A DNA stretch of 64,000 bases. Source: Solenopsis invicta (lineage: Eukaryota; Arthropoda; Insecta; Hymenoptera; Formicidae). A model generated the notes under the pieces. The model did no database searches. It saw only the letters and a list, made by a program, of their open reading frames with translations, and had not been told where the DNA came from. Position 1 is the stretch's first letter, and every line of letters starts with the position of its first letter. A program made the position numbers and the translations under genes. The stretch lies in assembly GCF_016802725.1 (NCBI RefSeq), contig NC_052665.1, forward strand, positions 682,001-746,000, read 5' to 3'. Shown in pieces: positions 35,543-47,232 of the stretch.

Positions 35543-37324
35543 TTATTTATTTATATTTATATATATACATATATACACATATATATACATGCATGCATGC
35601 ATGTACAACTCTTGCAAACTATGACAACTCTCACAAACTGTTATATTTGTATTGATATGTAGATAGACGTAACGTCATGTATATAAAATCACTAATTTAT
35701 ATTATTTGATGTATTAAATATACACATTTTGAAAAATGTGCAGAAAAATAAAATAATATGCAGGTAAATAAAATAAATTTTACAAAATATATAGATACAC
35801 TAATTATACTAAATTTAAATGTAAATTTTTAACGGTAATGAAGAATATTTTTATTAATATTTTTCATTCCTTCTGATATATTAATAAATTGAGATAAATC
35901 AATTTGATTTTAAAAGGGCTTATTCCCCTCTAAGTGGAGTAACGAAAGAAGGTTACGCGATGATGTATGCAACATTTGTGGATGGTGATCCTTCTCACTT
36001 TAACTTGAATGCAGTGGTCAAATATTTCTTCATGTTATGCGACATTCTTTTTCTAACGAATGGTACAAACAATGGTTTTGTCTTTATTGGCAATGCTGAT
36101 AAACTATCTTTTGGTCATGTCGCGAGAATAAGTCCATTGGCAGCCAAGAAAGCTTTATACTATGTTCAAGAGGCAATGCCAGTGCGTCTAAAAGAAATCC
36201 ATGTCATGAACGTATCACCTGCCATGGAATTGCTCATGAATATTGTCAAACCTTTTATGAAGAAAGAGATGATAGACATGGTAAATATAACTATTAATTT
36301 TATTGAAAATAAGTTTCATTGTAATTATTTATCATCAATATCCGCATTATTAAAAAATGCGTTAATTAAATAATAGCAATCCAATAATTCTGTAACGTCA
36401 AAAACCACTATTTGTAAACAATAATAAACAATTCTAAACCATAAATAAGATTAAGATCGATAATGTGCACAAGTGAAGAGAAACGACATTTTTTTATTTT
36501 AAATATCACTTCAATCAGAATATTTTTTGCAATATGAAGAATATTCTTTACAACGTATTAAGATGCTTGTTAGCAAAGTATTATTAATTAAATTGCTTGC
36601 CAATTTAATTTATGATATTATGTATTCCAGCTTCTGTTTATAATTATGTTTCAATACCAATCTATTGAGAAATGACAGGTTGAAAAGATGTCAAATCAAC
36701 GTTTATAGACGTTTATTTGACGTCTTTTCAACCTGTCATTTCTCATTGGGAACACGCAATCGACGCGCAGCTTGCATAAACTCCGGAAATTGTAAAAATT
36801 CACAGAAATATTATTAAGCACCAAGATCCGTCTTGATCAAAAAATTTTTTTCGTTTAATTATTTAATACAATTACTTTAATTGTATTTTTATAAATTTAA
36901 ATAAACTTAGAATTATGCAAATAAGGTGGTTTTTGATCGTTACCGATAAACGTAGAAATATCTGTTTCCTCGTATAACATTAAAATTTTAATTTTAAAAG
37001 TTAACTTAAAGTTTTATTATTACTATAATTGGAATAAGATTTTCTAAATTTATTTAACTCTTCTAGATGCATTTTCATTCATCATTGGAAAGCCTTTCCA
37101 AATACATTCCGATAGACGCGCTGCCGAACGAGACGGTTGGATCAGAAAGTTCAATACATGAATTAGACGAAATTCAAGTGAAGCGACTCGAAGACTATCG
37201 TGAATGGTTCTTGCAGGACGAAGCAACCGGGCGTGTTAACGAAGCGTTGAGAATTGGCAAGAGCAAGTCAGCGAGTGATTTGTTCGGTGTAGAGGGTAAC
37301 TTTAGAAAACTCGATATAGATTAA
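31814..37324 (+). CDS. CRAL-TRIO domain lipid-transfer protein, array gene 6
   Basis: Exons 31814-32097, 35917-36280 and 37067-37324 (TAA); phases 2, 0; 301 aa. Exon 1: MIRKITLEEEMKKNPQLKLS, LREWCEKQPHLPK, FLHSNYYHIEAAKNTIENYY. Exon 2: YATFVDGDPSHFNLNAVVKY, GHVARISPLAAKKALYYVQ, then HVMNVSPAMELLMNIVKPF. Exon 3 opens MHFHSSLESLSKYIPIDALP and ends FGVEGNFRKLDID. An earlier ATG in frame (31748) exists, but the MSMI start fits all paralogues. Intron 1 is 3.8 kb because it holds two palindromic elements (2.0 and 1.3 kb). Intron 2 has a hairpin insertion of about 95 bp. Its exon 2 5' part is the probable donor of the converted tract in gene 3. Coding sequence intact; splicing across the long hairpins is untested. 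Confidence 0.92.
32177..34171. mobile_element. 2-kb palindromic fold-back element in intron 1 of gene 6
   Basis: Nearly the whole element is an inverted repeat: 32177-33180 pairs with 33190-34171. Termini: GTGGCATTCTACGTAAAAGG and the complement of CTTTTACGTGGAATGCCCCC. Internal mirror blocks include AAAGATATTGAAGGCTATTG and AGTACCATCACAGATACATT/ATTC variants. It is absent from introns 1 of genes 3, 5 and 7. No coding capacity. Confidence 0.9.
34177..34204. repeat. (CA)n microsatellite
   Basis: About 14 CA units between the two palindromes. Confidence 0.95.
34211..35499. mobile_element. 1.3-kb Tc1-like fold-back element in intron 1 of gene 6
   Basis: Termini CAGAGGAGTTAAACAAAATA and the complement of TATTTTGTCCAACCCCTG. 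Arms of several hundred bp mirror each other (GAAAAATAGGCGTAATTCAA; CAAATGCGGTTTACA; AAAATCGTACAACGCTCATC-type blocks). A related solo end is at 20644. Non-coding. Confidence 0.85.
35500..35600. repeat. TA/CATA/GCAT microsatellite
   Basis: Alternating TA, CATA, TTTA and GCAT units; an ORF across it is an artefact. Confidence 0.9.
36657..36751. mobile_element. Hairpin insertion of about 95 bp in intron 2 of gene 6
   Basis: TTGAGAAATGACAGGTTGAA ... TTCAACCTGTCATTTCTCA, with a short loop around ACGTTTATAGACGTTT. Gene 7 reads straight through the site (CAATACCAACACGCAATCG at about 50791), so this is a clean insertion. Confidence 0.85.
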
Positions 37325-38104
37325 TGAAGCTGTAGGTATAATCTTATTTAAAACTATAACGATTTATATATACAAGTACGGTTATTTAATTGATTATTGC
37401 ATTCTTGTATGTGATTTCTTTTTATAATAAATATTATTTTGTACTTCGTACTTTATAATATTGTAGGTAATAGATGTATAGTGTAATAGATTATGGGATT
37501 GAAAACCTTAATGATTTTTTTATTTTGAATAATTTAATAGACGATTTAGATGGTGAACGGAAAAGATCGCCTACTTTTTCATTAATATAAAAAAAATTAT
37601 TGATAGTAAAGACGTATTGGCCAAATAAGGTCATCGTATTTCTTTAATCATGTATTGTACAGTAATAAGTGAAAGTTCAGTTGATAACATAAACGCCCCT
37701 CCTCCTCTATAGTCGGGTGGACCTGTATCTTTCCAAAGTGGATGGTGTGTTTTATCCTTTTTTAGTCTTTTAGCCTATTTTTACACTTTATTTAAAATAT
37801 TTCGATGTAATCTAAGTTAAAAGTTATTTTTATTATAATAGATATTCTAATAGAAATCCAAAAAAATGTTTCAAATTTTAAAAAATTTTAAACCAGTTTT
37901 CTCTTTGAAATACCTTAGCGTGTCTAATATTGTAACGTTCTCTCAATTAATACAAAATATTAAACATGAAAAAGTTTTTGGATAAAAGATATCAAGAAAT
38001 GTACTATTTATACAAAAATGAAATAAATACATATTAAAAATACTTTTGTGTAACAATCATTATACTTTGTATTTGACTTTTATTTGTCCTATTGGCATAT
38101 CAAT
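37325..38104. other. 3' flank of gene 6, first part
   Basis: Homologous to the 3' flanks of genes 3, 5 and 7. It is interrupted at 38105 and resumes at 42820. No gene. Confidence 0.6.
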
Positions 38105-39603
38105 TGTTACATCCGGAGGATTTCACGATTTCCCTTTTCGCATCCATCATATGAATTATGCGAAACAAGCTAAGGGATTGTCTGTAAAATTTATAATACT
38201 TATACCTGGAACTCCACGATTTCTCTTTTACAAATAACACTATCACCCGGCTATTATAAGAAAAAAATCAAACATTGTTCTCGGAATATATATATAATGG
38301 CCACATATTACATCCGGAGCAATAAATAGAAGCAAAAAAGGAGAAATCATGCGACGACAAAATTACAAGCAACGATGCTTATTTAATAATTCATATGAAC
38401 GAACAAAGCCTGGACTCGAAAGAGAAAAAATCTAAACGCTATTAAAGTCTGGCAACAATCAGAGATAAGATTGAGTCGCGACGCCGGACGGAAACTATAA
38501 AACTATAAAATCAAAATTTACAACCCCGGCCTTGTTTGTTCAAACCTATGTTTCATCACAAACGGAAAGATGATTCATGTGAAAAGCAAGTCCCAAATAA
38601 ACGGACGCGGCTATATAAAAAATCGAGACCGAACGTTCCAAGAAGAGAAACCGTAAGATAACGAATCCCTTAAGCGATTGAGTGATGCAACTGCTCGCCC
38701 CTCTTAAAGTTAAGAAAAATCAGGAGAAGATGGAAAATTAGTCAACGAGAGATCATCCGAGAAGATGATTGGTGGTGAGCGTTGGTGAACTACCCAACGA
38801 ATAAGCTCAAAATTTCGACAACAAAGAATCTCCAAAGAAAGGGAAAAAGCTCAAAAAGCTTTACCCAATCAAATCTTTATCTCACCTACTAAACTAACCC
38901 CACGCTCTTTTCCTAAGCCCTATAAAATGCGCAATTTCGAACGCCTCGAGCATTCAAGTTCGCACTCACATCCACGCGTTGCAAGTATCGAAGCTGTGCG
39001 CGTTATTTTCAAAATCGTTTTGAACTTAGAATCTGTACTTAAGAATCACATACATTAAAACTTCGAGCAGCCCACCATTGAAGCATCCCCCAGAGCGGAC
39101 AGCCTGCGCTGCGTCAAGCATTTTTCAACCCGCAGATTTCCATAGTTTCTTCCCTTTCTCTTCTCGTCTAACTAATAAGTAAGTTTTTTCCTTTTTTCTC
39201 TTTTTCGGTTTTACTTCAATTTTCCATTCAACTCGCCAGGAATCAATCGCTAATGAGCAATCACAGCCGTTCATGTCCCAGCTCCTTGTTCCCAATATTA
39301 TTATTTTTATTTTGGATTAATACAGCAATTCTAATTTTAGACAATTCCCGACTTTCCCTCTAAATATTTCCTAAATCTCTGTGTAAATGTAAAAAATGGA
39401 AAAAGCAAGAAACGGTTAAGAACGATACGAAACTGAAACAAACTCAATGTACGTGAGAATAATCCGTTTTTCATGAAAACTATGGAAGAGTACACGTCAT
39501 GTGAATTATATAAAAACGATACGGCAGATGCTCGTATGCATAATACTCATAATTCCAAAGCAAGGTCAGATACATAATTTAAACGTGTATATATATATAT
39601 ATA

Positions 39604-40049
39604 CAGGGTGTCCCAGACCAATGTATAAAGATTATCACGATGAGGTAGAAGGGATCGAGATAAATGAAAAAGTCTAATACCATTTTACGATATTTGCAAT
39701 AATTTTTGAGTAATAAAATATTAAGGTCAGCCGAATAAGAGCGCGCGGAGAGACAAGCGGTCGCTCGTCTGAGCCGTAGGACCGCCCACTGCGGCCCGAT
39801 TGTTGGCGACGGTAAGTGGCGCGCGGCGAGGTAAAGGATAGCTTGGCACCGCACCGTGTCGAGCCGGGCGGTCTTACGGCTCAGGCGACCAACTGTTTGC
39901 CTCTCCGCGCGCTCTTATTTGGCTGACTTTAATATTTTATTACACGAAAATTATTGCAAATATCGCAAACTGTTATTAGACTTTTTGATTTATCTTGATC
40001 TCTTCTACCTTATCGTAGTAATATTTATACATTGGTCTGGGACACCCTG
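39604..40049. mobile_element. Fold-back element with CAGGGTGTCCC termini
   Basis: CAGGGTGTCCCAGACCAATG ... complement at 40030-40049. Arms of about 190 bp, each containing a GC-rich block (AGAGCGCGCGGAGAG). Flanked by TATATA. Right and left arm ORFs are mirror images, not genes. Confidence 0.85.
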
Positions 40050-40059
40050 TATATATATA

Positions 40060-40518
40060 CAGGGTGTCAGGTAACGATCGCCCGTGGTTTCGTGGATTGA
40101 TAAATCAAGTAAAACTGAGTAGAAAAGTCCTTTACCACTTTTTAATATTTGCCATAGTTAACGAAATAAAAATTAATAAAGTCTGCGAATAAGCGCGTAT
40201 CACCGCGCGCAAGGACCGCCCGCCGGTCGCCGAGACGTAGGCAGCCGCGGCTGTAGGCGCGGCGCTGTGCGGTGAGGAAGGAAAAGCAGTAGCTGTTTTC
40301 CCTCCTCACCGCACAGCGCCGCGCCTACAGCCGCGGCTGCCTACGTCTCGGCGACCGGCGGGCGGTCCTTGCGCGCGGTGATACGCGCTTATTCGCAGAC
40401 TTTATTAATTTTTATTTCGTTAACTATGGCAAATATTAAAAAATGGTAAAGGACTTTTCTGCTCAGTTTTACTTGATCTATCAATCCACGAAACCACGGG
40501 CGATCGTTACCTGACACC

Positions 40519-40521
<3 letters not shown>
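40060..40521. mobile_element. Near-perfect 462-bp palindrome with CAGGGTGTCAG termini
   Basis: CAGGGTGTCAGGTAACGATC ... exact complement at 40502-40521. The arms of about 225 bp meet at CAGTAGCTG, so the loop is only about 3 nt. The inner third is strongly GC-rich (GGCAGCCGCGGCTGTAGGC). Hardly any arm mismatch was seen. Confidence 0.9.
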
Positions 40522-40570
<49 letters not shown>

Positions 40571-40573
<3 letters not shown>

Positions 40574-41134
40574 TTACCTTTTCAAAAAAAAGGTAAAAAA
40601 AAGCGCCTATGTGTGTTGCGCGCAACTTATCTTGAAATTGTGTAATCTAATAAAAATGATATACGTTTATTAAAAAAAAAAATGTGTGAAATCTTTAAAG
40701 TGCACCATGTTTTTGTACATCAAAAATTTTTTATTTCAATAAAATTTTCTCATTTTGTACCGTTTCCTCTTTAATCTTTTAAATTGAATGTTATATATTC
40801 CATTGAAACTTATTAAAATTAAATATGCTATTACTTGAATTATTAAAATACAAAGATTTTTCAATGACAATACAGAGATAGTACCACGTGGAATTTGTAT
40901 AACAGTTGAAGATACTACCAGTTGAGTTAGGTAGAATAGAAGTTTTTCAAAGAAAATACAAATACTACTACTTTAATTTTGTTGAAAAGTATATTCTCTT
41001 TATAATAGGCGCACTTTAAAAGATTTCACACATTTTTTTTTAATAAACGTATATCATTTTTATTAGATTACACAATTTCAAGATAAGTTGCGCGCAACAC
41101 ACATAGGCGCTTTTTTTTACCTTTTTTTGAAAAG

Positions 41135-41139
<5 letters not shown>
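40571..41139. mobile_element. Fold-back element, arms of about 135 bp
   Basis: ATTACCTTTTCAAAAAAAAG, AAGCGCCTATGTGTGTTGCG and AAACGTATATCAT-type blocks mirrored at 41007-41139. AT-rich loop of about 300 bp, flanked by TA microsatellites. Confidence 0.85.
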
Positions 41140-41177
<38 letters not shown>

Positions 41178-41301
41178 GTTTAAATTATGTATCTGACCTT
41201 GCTTTGGAATTATGAGTATTATGCATACGAGCATCCGCCGTATCGTTTTTATATAATTCACATGACATGTACTCTTCCATAGCTTTCATGAAAAACGGAT
41301 T

Positions 41302-42040
41302 GTTCAAAGTTGACAATTGTTATATTATATTTTTTTCAATATTGGCATCGTGTTCTTGTAATGATATTTTATTATCTATTTGCAGCGCAATGTCTGTCTC
41401 CTCCACTGACGGACTATTTAAATATTTCTGATTATAATAAGAACCTGTCACGACGGATATGATGATGATGACAAGATGACAAGAAGTACTACACCACATA
41501 CACCACAAGTACACCACAAGTCGCATACGGCTGACTGATGTATGCCAGCGCCACTCGTGTCGAAAATATGAAAGGGAGAATTCCTGAGGGCGACGACGAC
41601 GTTTCTTAAAGATTAAAGATGAATATTTAGATTTGCGTCGCGATATCTCCGCTCGTATGGCACGGAGAAAAAAAATAAAAACACTTTTATTATACAAATC
41701 GGGGCCAAGCTATCGTTTGAGACTACTCAGAACTTGATCGGTTCAGCCGTTACTGAGATCTGATAATCTCGCGTGCTTGGAACTCGCTGACTCGCGTAAA
41801 AGAGGGTCGGTCTGCGACTCGCTTCTCCTACATAGGCGCGAGTCGCGACCGCGCCTCTAGATGTTTTACTTCCATTCTTAAATCTTAGGTTTTGATTTGA
41901 TTCAATAGTTAAAAAATGAATCTTAACGCATAATTACGATTTCCATAACCGAAATTAATTAATTCCATCTCCTCCTGTGTACATAATAATGCGTATAGCT
42001 TAAGTTTTCAAAATTAATCATTTGTACCTATGTTAATTTA

Positions 42041-42083
<43 letters not shown>

Positions 42084-42819
42084 GTTTCTAGATCAATTAT
42101 TCAATATGCACTGTTTAGTTTTCTCAATTAAACGTTATACTTATAATAATAGATAATTTACACTAACATTAATTCTTAAATATTTGTATTTTTGATAATT
42201 AATCATGTTCTATCTTGTAATTCTCAATGTTTCCAAACCTCAAAAATAATGTTAACTTCATATTAAACAATGTACTTAAATTTTAATCTTTGGAATAACC
42301 ATTGCCTAATCGTTTTATATTTCAAATAAACTAACTGATTACGTACTCCTGTTTTAGTTGATAATGATCACCTTGTTATACTGCTTTCCTTTTTCTATTA
42401 AATAACAATAACCGATTATGTATTTATTTGCTAATTCTTTGAACAACCTTATAGAAACCTTATATATGTAAATTTCAAGTATCAGAATATATGCTAAGTC
42501 TTCTTTAAAAGAAAAGTTTAAATGTAAAATTTTATTTCATCAAGCCACCTCGTACTCACACTAACCTCCCGACTTAAAAAGACTTGCACTCGGTCCGATC
42601 CCGAGTTATAGAGATTGAATTCTCTGACTCAAATTAGGACCAACGATCGTACGATTCTGAAAAGGCATTAAAGCGTGTCATTACACGTTGACGCATAATT
42701 TCGGAATCATCAAAAGTGCGTTCGGCTCGCGCCGCACATCCCACTAGTGCGGTCACGAGAATAAAAGAGTTTTTGTTGCATCCTTCCCTGCCTTTCTTTC
42801 CTTAAGGCTGGATGTAACA
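41302..42819. other. Right portion of the TG...CA insertion
   Basis: A GC-rich patch at 41440-41880, and another near the right end (42545-42770). A 125-codon open frame on the minus strand (41320-41697) has no recognisable motif and I do not call it. (TA)n at 42038-42082. Confidence 0.35.
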
Positions 42820-43360
42820 CAATAATTGTGCAAAATTTTCGATAGCCTTTGAAGAATATTATTCATTTTACGTTTCATCATATTTCTGTTTTTCAATAAT
42901 TGTTTTATTGTTTATAAGCTATATCCCACGCAACACAAGGACGTCCTTTGGACGTCCAATGGACGTCGCGGTCGGACATGTCTTGACGTCCAGATGACAT
43001 ACCAATTGTGTCTTGTAGACGTCTAGTAAACGTCCTTCGGACGTACAATGTACCGCCTTCTGACGTCAAATGGACGTCATTAGGACGTCTCAGCAGGACA
43101 TAAAAAGGACTTTTATGGACGTTGTTTGGACATTATTTTATATTGCATGATTAGGACTTTATTTAGTAAAAAATAATATTTATTAGTAAAAGTAGTATTA
43201 ACCCTGCCGAAAATGTGCGATTAAAACCGATTAAAAAAAAGTAGTCCGAATCGATCGAGATTTCTGCACCGAAAATATGGTGTTAAGACAGATTGAAAAT
43301 ATTATAAAATCGGAACCCAGATAGATTTATTAAAACAGAATACATTAATATAAAACGTTA

Positions 43361-43735
43361 TAAATGTTTAATTTACAAAAAAATATTTCTTGTATCCTTT
43401 TCGTTAAAAAGGACTAAAGAAAGATTAAATTTGAATTAAATATTTAATTTTTGTACAAGATTAAATAACAATAGAAATTGTTATTTACATGTAAAAATTA
43501 TAAAAATTTATGTGGAACAGCGTGTTCCACACACACGTCACAAAAGACTGAAAGCGAGTATTCGTCTCGAGGTTACAACAAGCAGCTCCTAAAAGTCTTA
43601 CTGAAGTTATGAGCTAGGAAGTCGACCGCGGTGGCGCCTAGATATAACGCCCGTGGCCGCATTCGACTCACGAAAAGATCTCTCGCGGCGTGGCCGCCTA
43701 GCGGTGGTGCCAGCACTCACTTGTTAAATTCATTT
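43361..43735. repeat. Interior module of the GGACGTCC element, inverted relative to 44999-45545
   Basis: TTATTTACATGTAAAAATT, AGCGAGTATTCGTCTCGAGG and GTGGTGCCAGCACTCACTTG are found as complements at 44999-45545. It includes a GC-rich stretch (43620-43720) out of keeping with the AT-rich flanks. Confidence 0.8.
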
Positions 43736-43876
43736 CAATCCGAAATTACAGGATTTCATAAATTATAATTAAATCGAATTTTAATGTATACATGTATTTG
43801 ATTCACAGAATCATGTAAACAGATATGATTCTGTAAATCAAATATATATACCTTGCTGCTAGATGTATAATTACTT

Positions 43877-45913
43877 CCCACATAGCACGTAATATTTCTG
43901 TGATATCACAGAATCATTGCAATATCACAGAAATATTACATATTACTGTGAAATATCACAGAAATATTACTGTGATATTACACAGTGATAATGACATTGA
44001 AATATTCCACTGATATCACAGAAATATCGCAGAAATATTACTGTGATATTACACAGTGATAATAACATTAAAATATTCCAATGATATCATTGCAATATAT
44101 TGTTGCAATATTTAATTCCAAAGAACAAAGTAATGTCAAATGACGTTTTTATTATGTCTTATTAATGCAACGTCACTATCTCTTTGATTAATTTCGATAT
44201 TTTTAGTATCCTTAATATTCTTAGTAATTTCGGTATCCTATAGAAGAAATCAACTTACAAATAAAATAATTATGTCTTTGCCCTTTCGTGGAATAAAAAT
44301 GAAAGTTAAGAAAAAGAGTTAATTAACTTTATTATTAGTTTAGATATTTACTTAGTTTATCCCTTAAACTGTATATATGTATAAACTATAATGTACGCTC
44401 TTCTATGTAATCTATCAATTTAATTATTGCTTTACAACTCGATCAATAATGATTTTATTAAAAAATTACAGAAAAACCTTTGTATTTGTCTTATTACCAT
44501 TTATAATTTTTACAGGAGCACAAAAATCGATTTTAATTTTAAAAAATTTTTATCATAAGGTATTTAAAAAAAAAGTTTACAAAAAGTTTTGTTAATACAC
44601 ATTTAATATTCACTTGGCAATAAATATTTTAAAGTATATTTAGAAATTTTTGAAAAAAATATACATTTTTACGTCGTTTAATATTTACTGCTCGGTACAT
44701 TATTTTGTGAAATAGTTTATTCATTAATATTGATTAGACTATTAAACACCACAGTAAAAGGTTTTTCAAGTTTTTTAAAATATTAAATTTCCAACAAATT
44801 TTTCTTTAGATTTCATTTTTTTTTCAACTCTATTAAAAAATATGATTATATATATTCTATCATTAATTAGGTATTTTATAATGTTCATTAATTATATGTA
44901 TGTATATAATATTGCGGCTCGGTCACCGACCGTCACAACATACGACGAAACAACTGAGCGCGTGTACAGCCGCTATGCAGTCCGCCGTGTGTATAAAACT
45001 CCACGCAAACAAGTGAGTGCTGGCACCACCGCTAGGTGGCTGCGCCGCTGGAGACCTTCTCGTGAGTCAAGTGCAGCCACAGGTGTTATATCTAGACGCC
45101 ACTGCGGCCGACCGAGCCGACTCACCAGCTCACACTTCAGTGAGATTTTAAAGAAAATCGTTGCTTGTTGTAATTTGGAAGCGAATACTCGTTCTAATTT
45201 TTTTCCCAATGTGACGTCCCTTAAAAAAAAAGTTGATAAACTTGTTTTAATGAACTGATTTCTGATCAGTAACGGATTATATTTTGTCAGTTAACTGATA
45301 AAACATCATCAGTTACTGATCAGTAATCAGTTTATTGAAACAAGTTTATCAACTTTTTTTTCAAGGGGTACGTGTGGAACGCTGTTTTATATTTTTACAT
45401 GTAAATAAAATTTTATATTTTTACATGTAAATAATATTTTGTATTGTTATTTAATCTTGAACATAAATTAAAATTATAATTCAAATTGAATCTTCTTTAA
45501 CAAAAATGAAAAAGAATACAAGAGATTTTTTTTGCAAGTTAAACATTTATTACGTTTACATTATTGTATTGTTTTAATAAATATAATTATTTTTTCTATG
45601 TCTAATATATATTACATATAACAACATGAAAATAATATTAAGAATAACAATAAAAATAAAATAAAGTAAAATAATTTATTTATTTAATTTCTTGCAATAT
45701 TATTTAAATATCACAGAAATATTTTGAAATATGACAGTAATATTACTATGAAATATCACAGTAATATTACAGTGATGCGTTTTCGCGGACATTTTGATAT
45801 TACTGTGATATCACAGTAATATTTCGTGATATTTCTGCAATATTTCATTTGTAATATTGCAATGTAAAAGTGATATTGCTGTGATATCACTGCAATATTA
45901 CGTGCTATGTGGG
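43877..45913. mobile_element. DNA element with CCCACATAGCACG termini and ATATCACAG subterminal repeats
   Basis: Left CCCACATAGCACGTAATATT and right exact complement (45894-45913). Repeated ATATCACAG / CTGTGATAT and AATATT units fill 43890-44100 and 45705-45905. It lies inside the GGACGTCC element. It carries the second copy of the interior module (44999-45545), so the two families are related. Confidence 0.8.
45226..45361. mobile_element. Small palindromic MITE within the interior module
   Basis: AAAAAAAGTTGATAAACTTG ... CAAGTTTATCAACTTTTTTT, arms of about 60 bp including TGATCAGTAAC. It is absent from the homologous position in the left module (ACACGTCAC at about 43540). Confidence 0.75.
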
Positions 45914-46685
45914 TTTCTTTATATTTTAAGTTTACGTTCCAAAACGTTTTTTCTGAGAAAAATTTTACTTGATATAATATACGTTATTATTTATTTATAT
46001 TTTGAGTACGATTTTCCTCACAAATAAAATAGCCATTAAATAGCATATTAAATTAATCGTTATAGTATTATACATATGTATTAAATATTACATAATTTAA
46101 ATATTATATATAATGAAATATTAAATATTAACGAATAATATATTTTATTAAAAAGCTATATACTGTATATTAAAGCTTCTCATATTATCAAAATTTGTAG
46201 TTTATGTTTATATATGGTTAAATATATCTTTTGTTAAATATTTTTTAACACGAAAAATTATCTTTATAATTTTATAATTTATAAAATTCTTGTGTTATAA
46301 TAATAATGATAATAATGATAATAATAAAAATACTCAACTTTGTTGACATATATGTATAGCGGACCTTTTCGGAACGTACCACCAATATCTGCTAGATATT
46401 TAAAGGACGTCCTTAGAACATCTTCAAAATGTCTTATTTAATATAAAGAACAACGCAATTTTCGAATGCATATTTATTATGTATGTATACATAATATGTT
46501 AAATATTACGAATCATCCCAAATATGTCCTGCGGATGTCCTACAAACGTCAAACTGCATCTATGATAAACAGGATGTCCTTCGGACGTCTTTGGAACATC
46601 CTATGGACGTACGAGATACTAGGACATTACAAGGACTTTTGTGGACATGTATTGGACGTCCGGGGACGTCCATGTGTTGTGTGGG

Positions 46686-47064
46686 ATCCACATTTATACT
46701 TTATAAGATAAACACAAAAATGGATTTGTATTATAATTTAATTATCTTGATATTATTATGCTTTGCGATACATAATATGCACGCATAGAACTATAATAAG
46801 AATTGTTACGCAAATAAGTTAGTAAAATAAAATATAACAATTTTTTGTATGCACACATATACTAGTGCACATACATTATTGCACTTAATTGAATTTCTTC
46901 AGTTGTTTGTCACCTACAAAGTAAGCGTTGAAACCTTGATGTTCATACGTATGCGCATCATGATAGTATTATATCATAGGAATTATGTATTATAAATACA
47001 CATTGCAACAGATAATTTTCCACTCTCTTGTCTAATTTAAATTTAATTTACAATACAAATCAAA
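46686..47064. other. 5' flank of gene 7
   Basis: Homologous to the upstream flanks of genes 3, 5 and 6 (ATTATGCTTTGCGATA onward). No separate gene. Confidence 0.6.
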
Positions 47065-47232
47065 CTCGCATGTGCAGCAGTAAACTAGTTCCAGCAGTGC
47101 TCGCTAAGTTAGTGGACTGCTCGGTAGTATACCTGCACTAACATTAAAGATATTACATTAAAGCACGAAAGAAAGTGTTGTGAAGGAAAGGAAAAGTGCC
47201 CATTGATAATAGATATTGAAGTAATCTTTCAT
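47065..47232 (+). promoter_or_regulatory. Conserved leader/promoter block of gene 7
   Basis: CTGCTCGGTAGTATACCTGC, then AAGCACGAAAGAAAGTGTTG, closely matching gene 6. The candidate donor is TTTCATAG|GTAATA. Confidence 0.5.

Larger units (their letters stand above)
39459..41301. mobile_element. Outer fold-back with arms of about 135 bp enclosing three others
   Basis: 39459-39597 (ATAATCCGTTTTTCATGAAA; AAACGATACGGCAGATGCTC; AATTCCAAAGCAAGGTCAGA) is inverted at 41168-41301. The TATATA beside each arm's inner end is where further elements inserted. Confidence 0.8.
38105..42819. mobile_element. Retroelement-like insertion with TG...CA ends and CAAT duplications
   Basis: Starts TGTTACATCCGG and ends GGATGTAACA, flanked by CAAT (38101-38104 and 42820-42823). 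Gene 7's flank has the empty site GTCAATAATTGTG. Four-bp duplications and TG..CA ends fit an LTR (Gypsy-type) insertion. TATAAAA at 38921 with an initiator-like TTCAAGTTCGC about 30 bp on supports an LTR promoter. I found no second LTR and no gag-pol, so it may be a long solo LTR or decayed element swollen by nested fold-backs (39.46-41.30 kb). Confidence 0.55.
42925..46685. mobile_element. DNA element with CCCAC termini and GGACGTCC subterminal repeats
   Basis: Left CCCACGCAACACAAGGACGT; right complement CCCACACAACACATGGACGT. Many copies of GGACGTCC-like palindromic octamers fill the outer about 250-300 bp on each side (42939-43140, 46370-46675). It sits between the 3' flank of gene 6 and the 5' flank of gene 7; the intact joint is seen at 30628. 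Its interior is split by the related element at 43877-45913. No transposase seen. Superfamily unassigned. Confidence 0.8.

Noticed and set aside
41320..41697. 125-codon minus-strand open frame
   Set aside because: No recognisable domain. It lies inside a retroelement-like insertion at the edge of a fold-back; coding cannot be supported.
44842..45258. 138-codon plus-strand open frame
   Set aside because: It crosses the GC-rich interior module and a MITE. The inverted copy at 43.5-43.7 kb does not conserve the frame.
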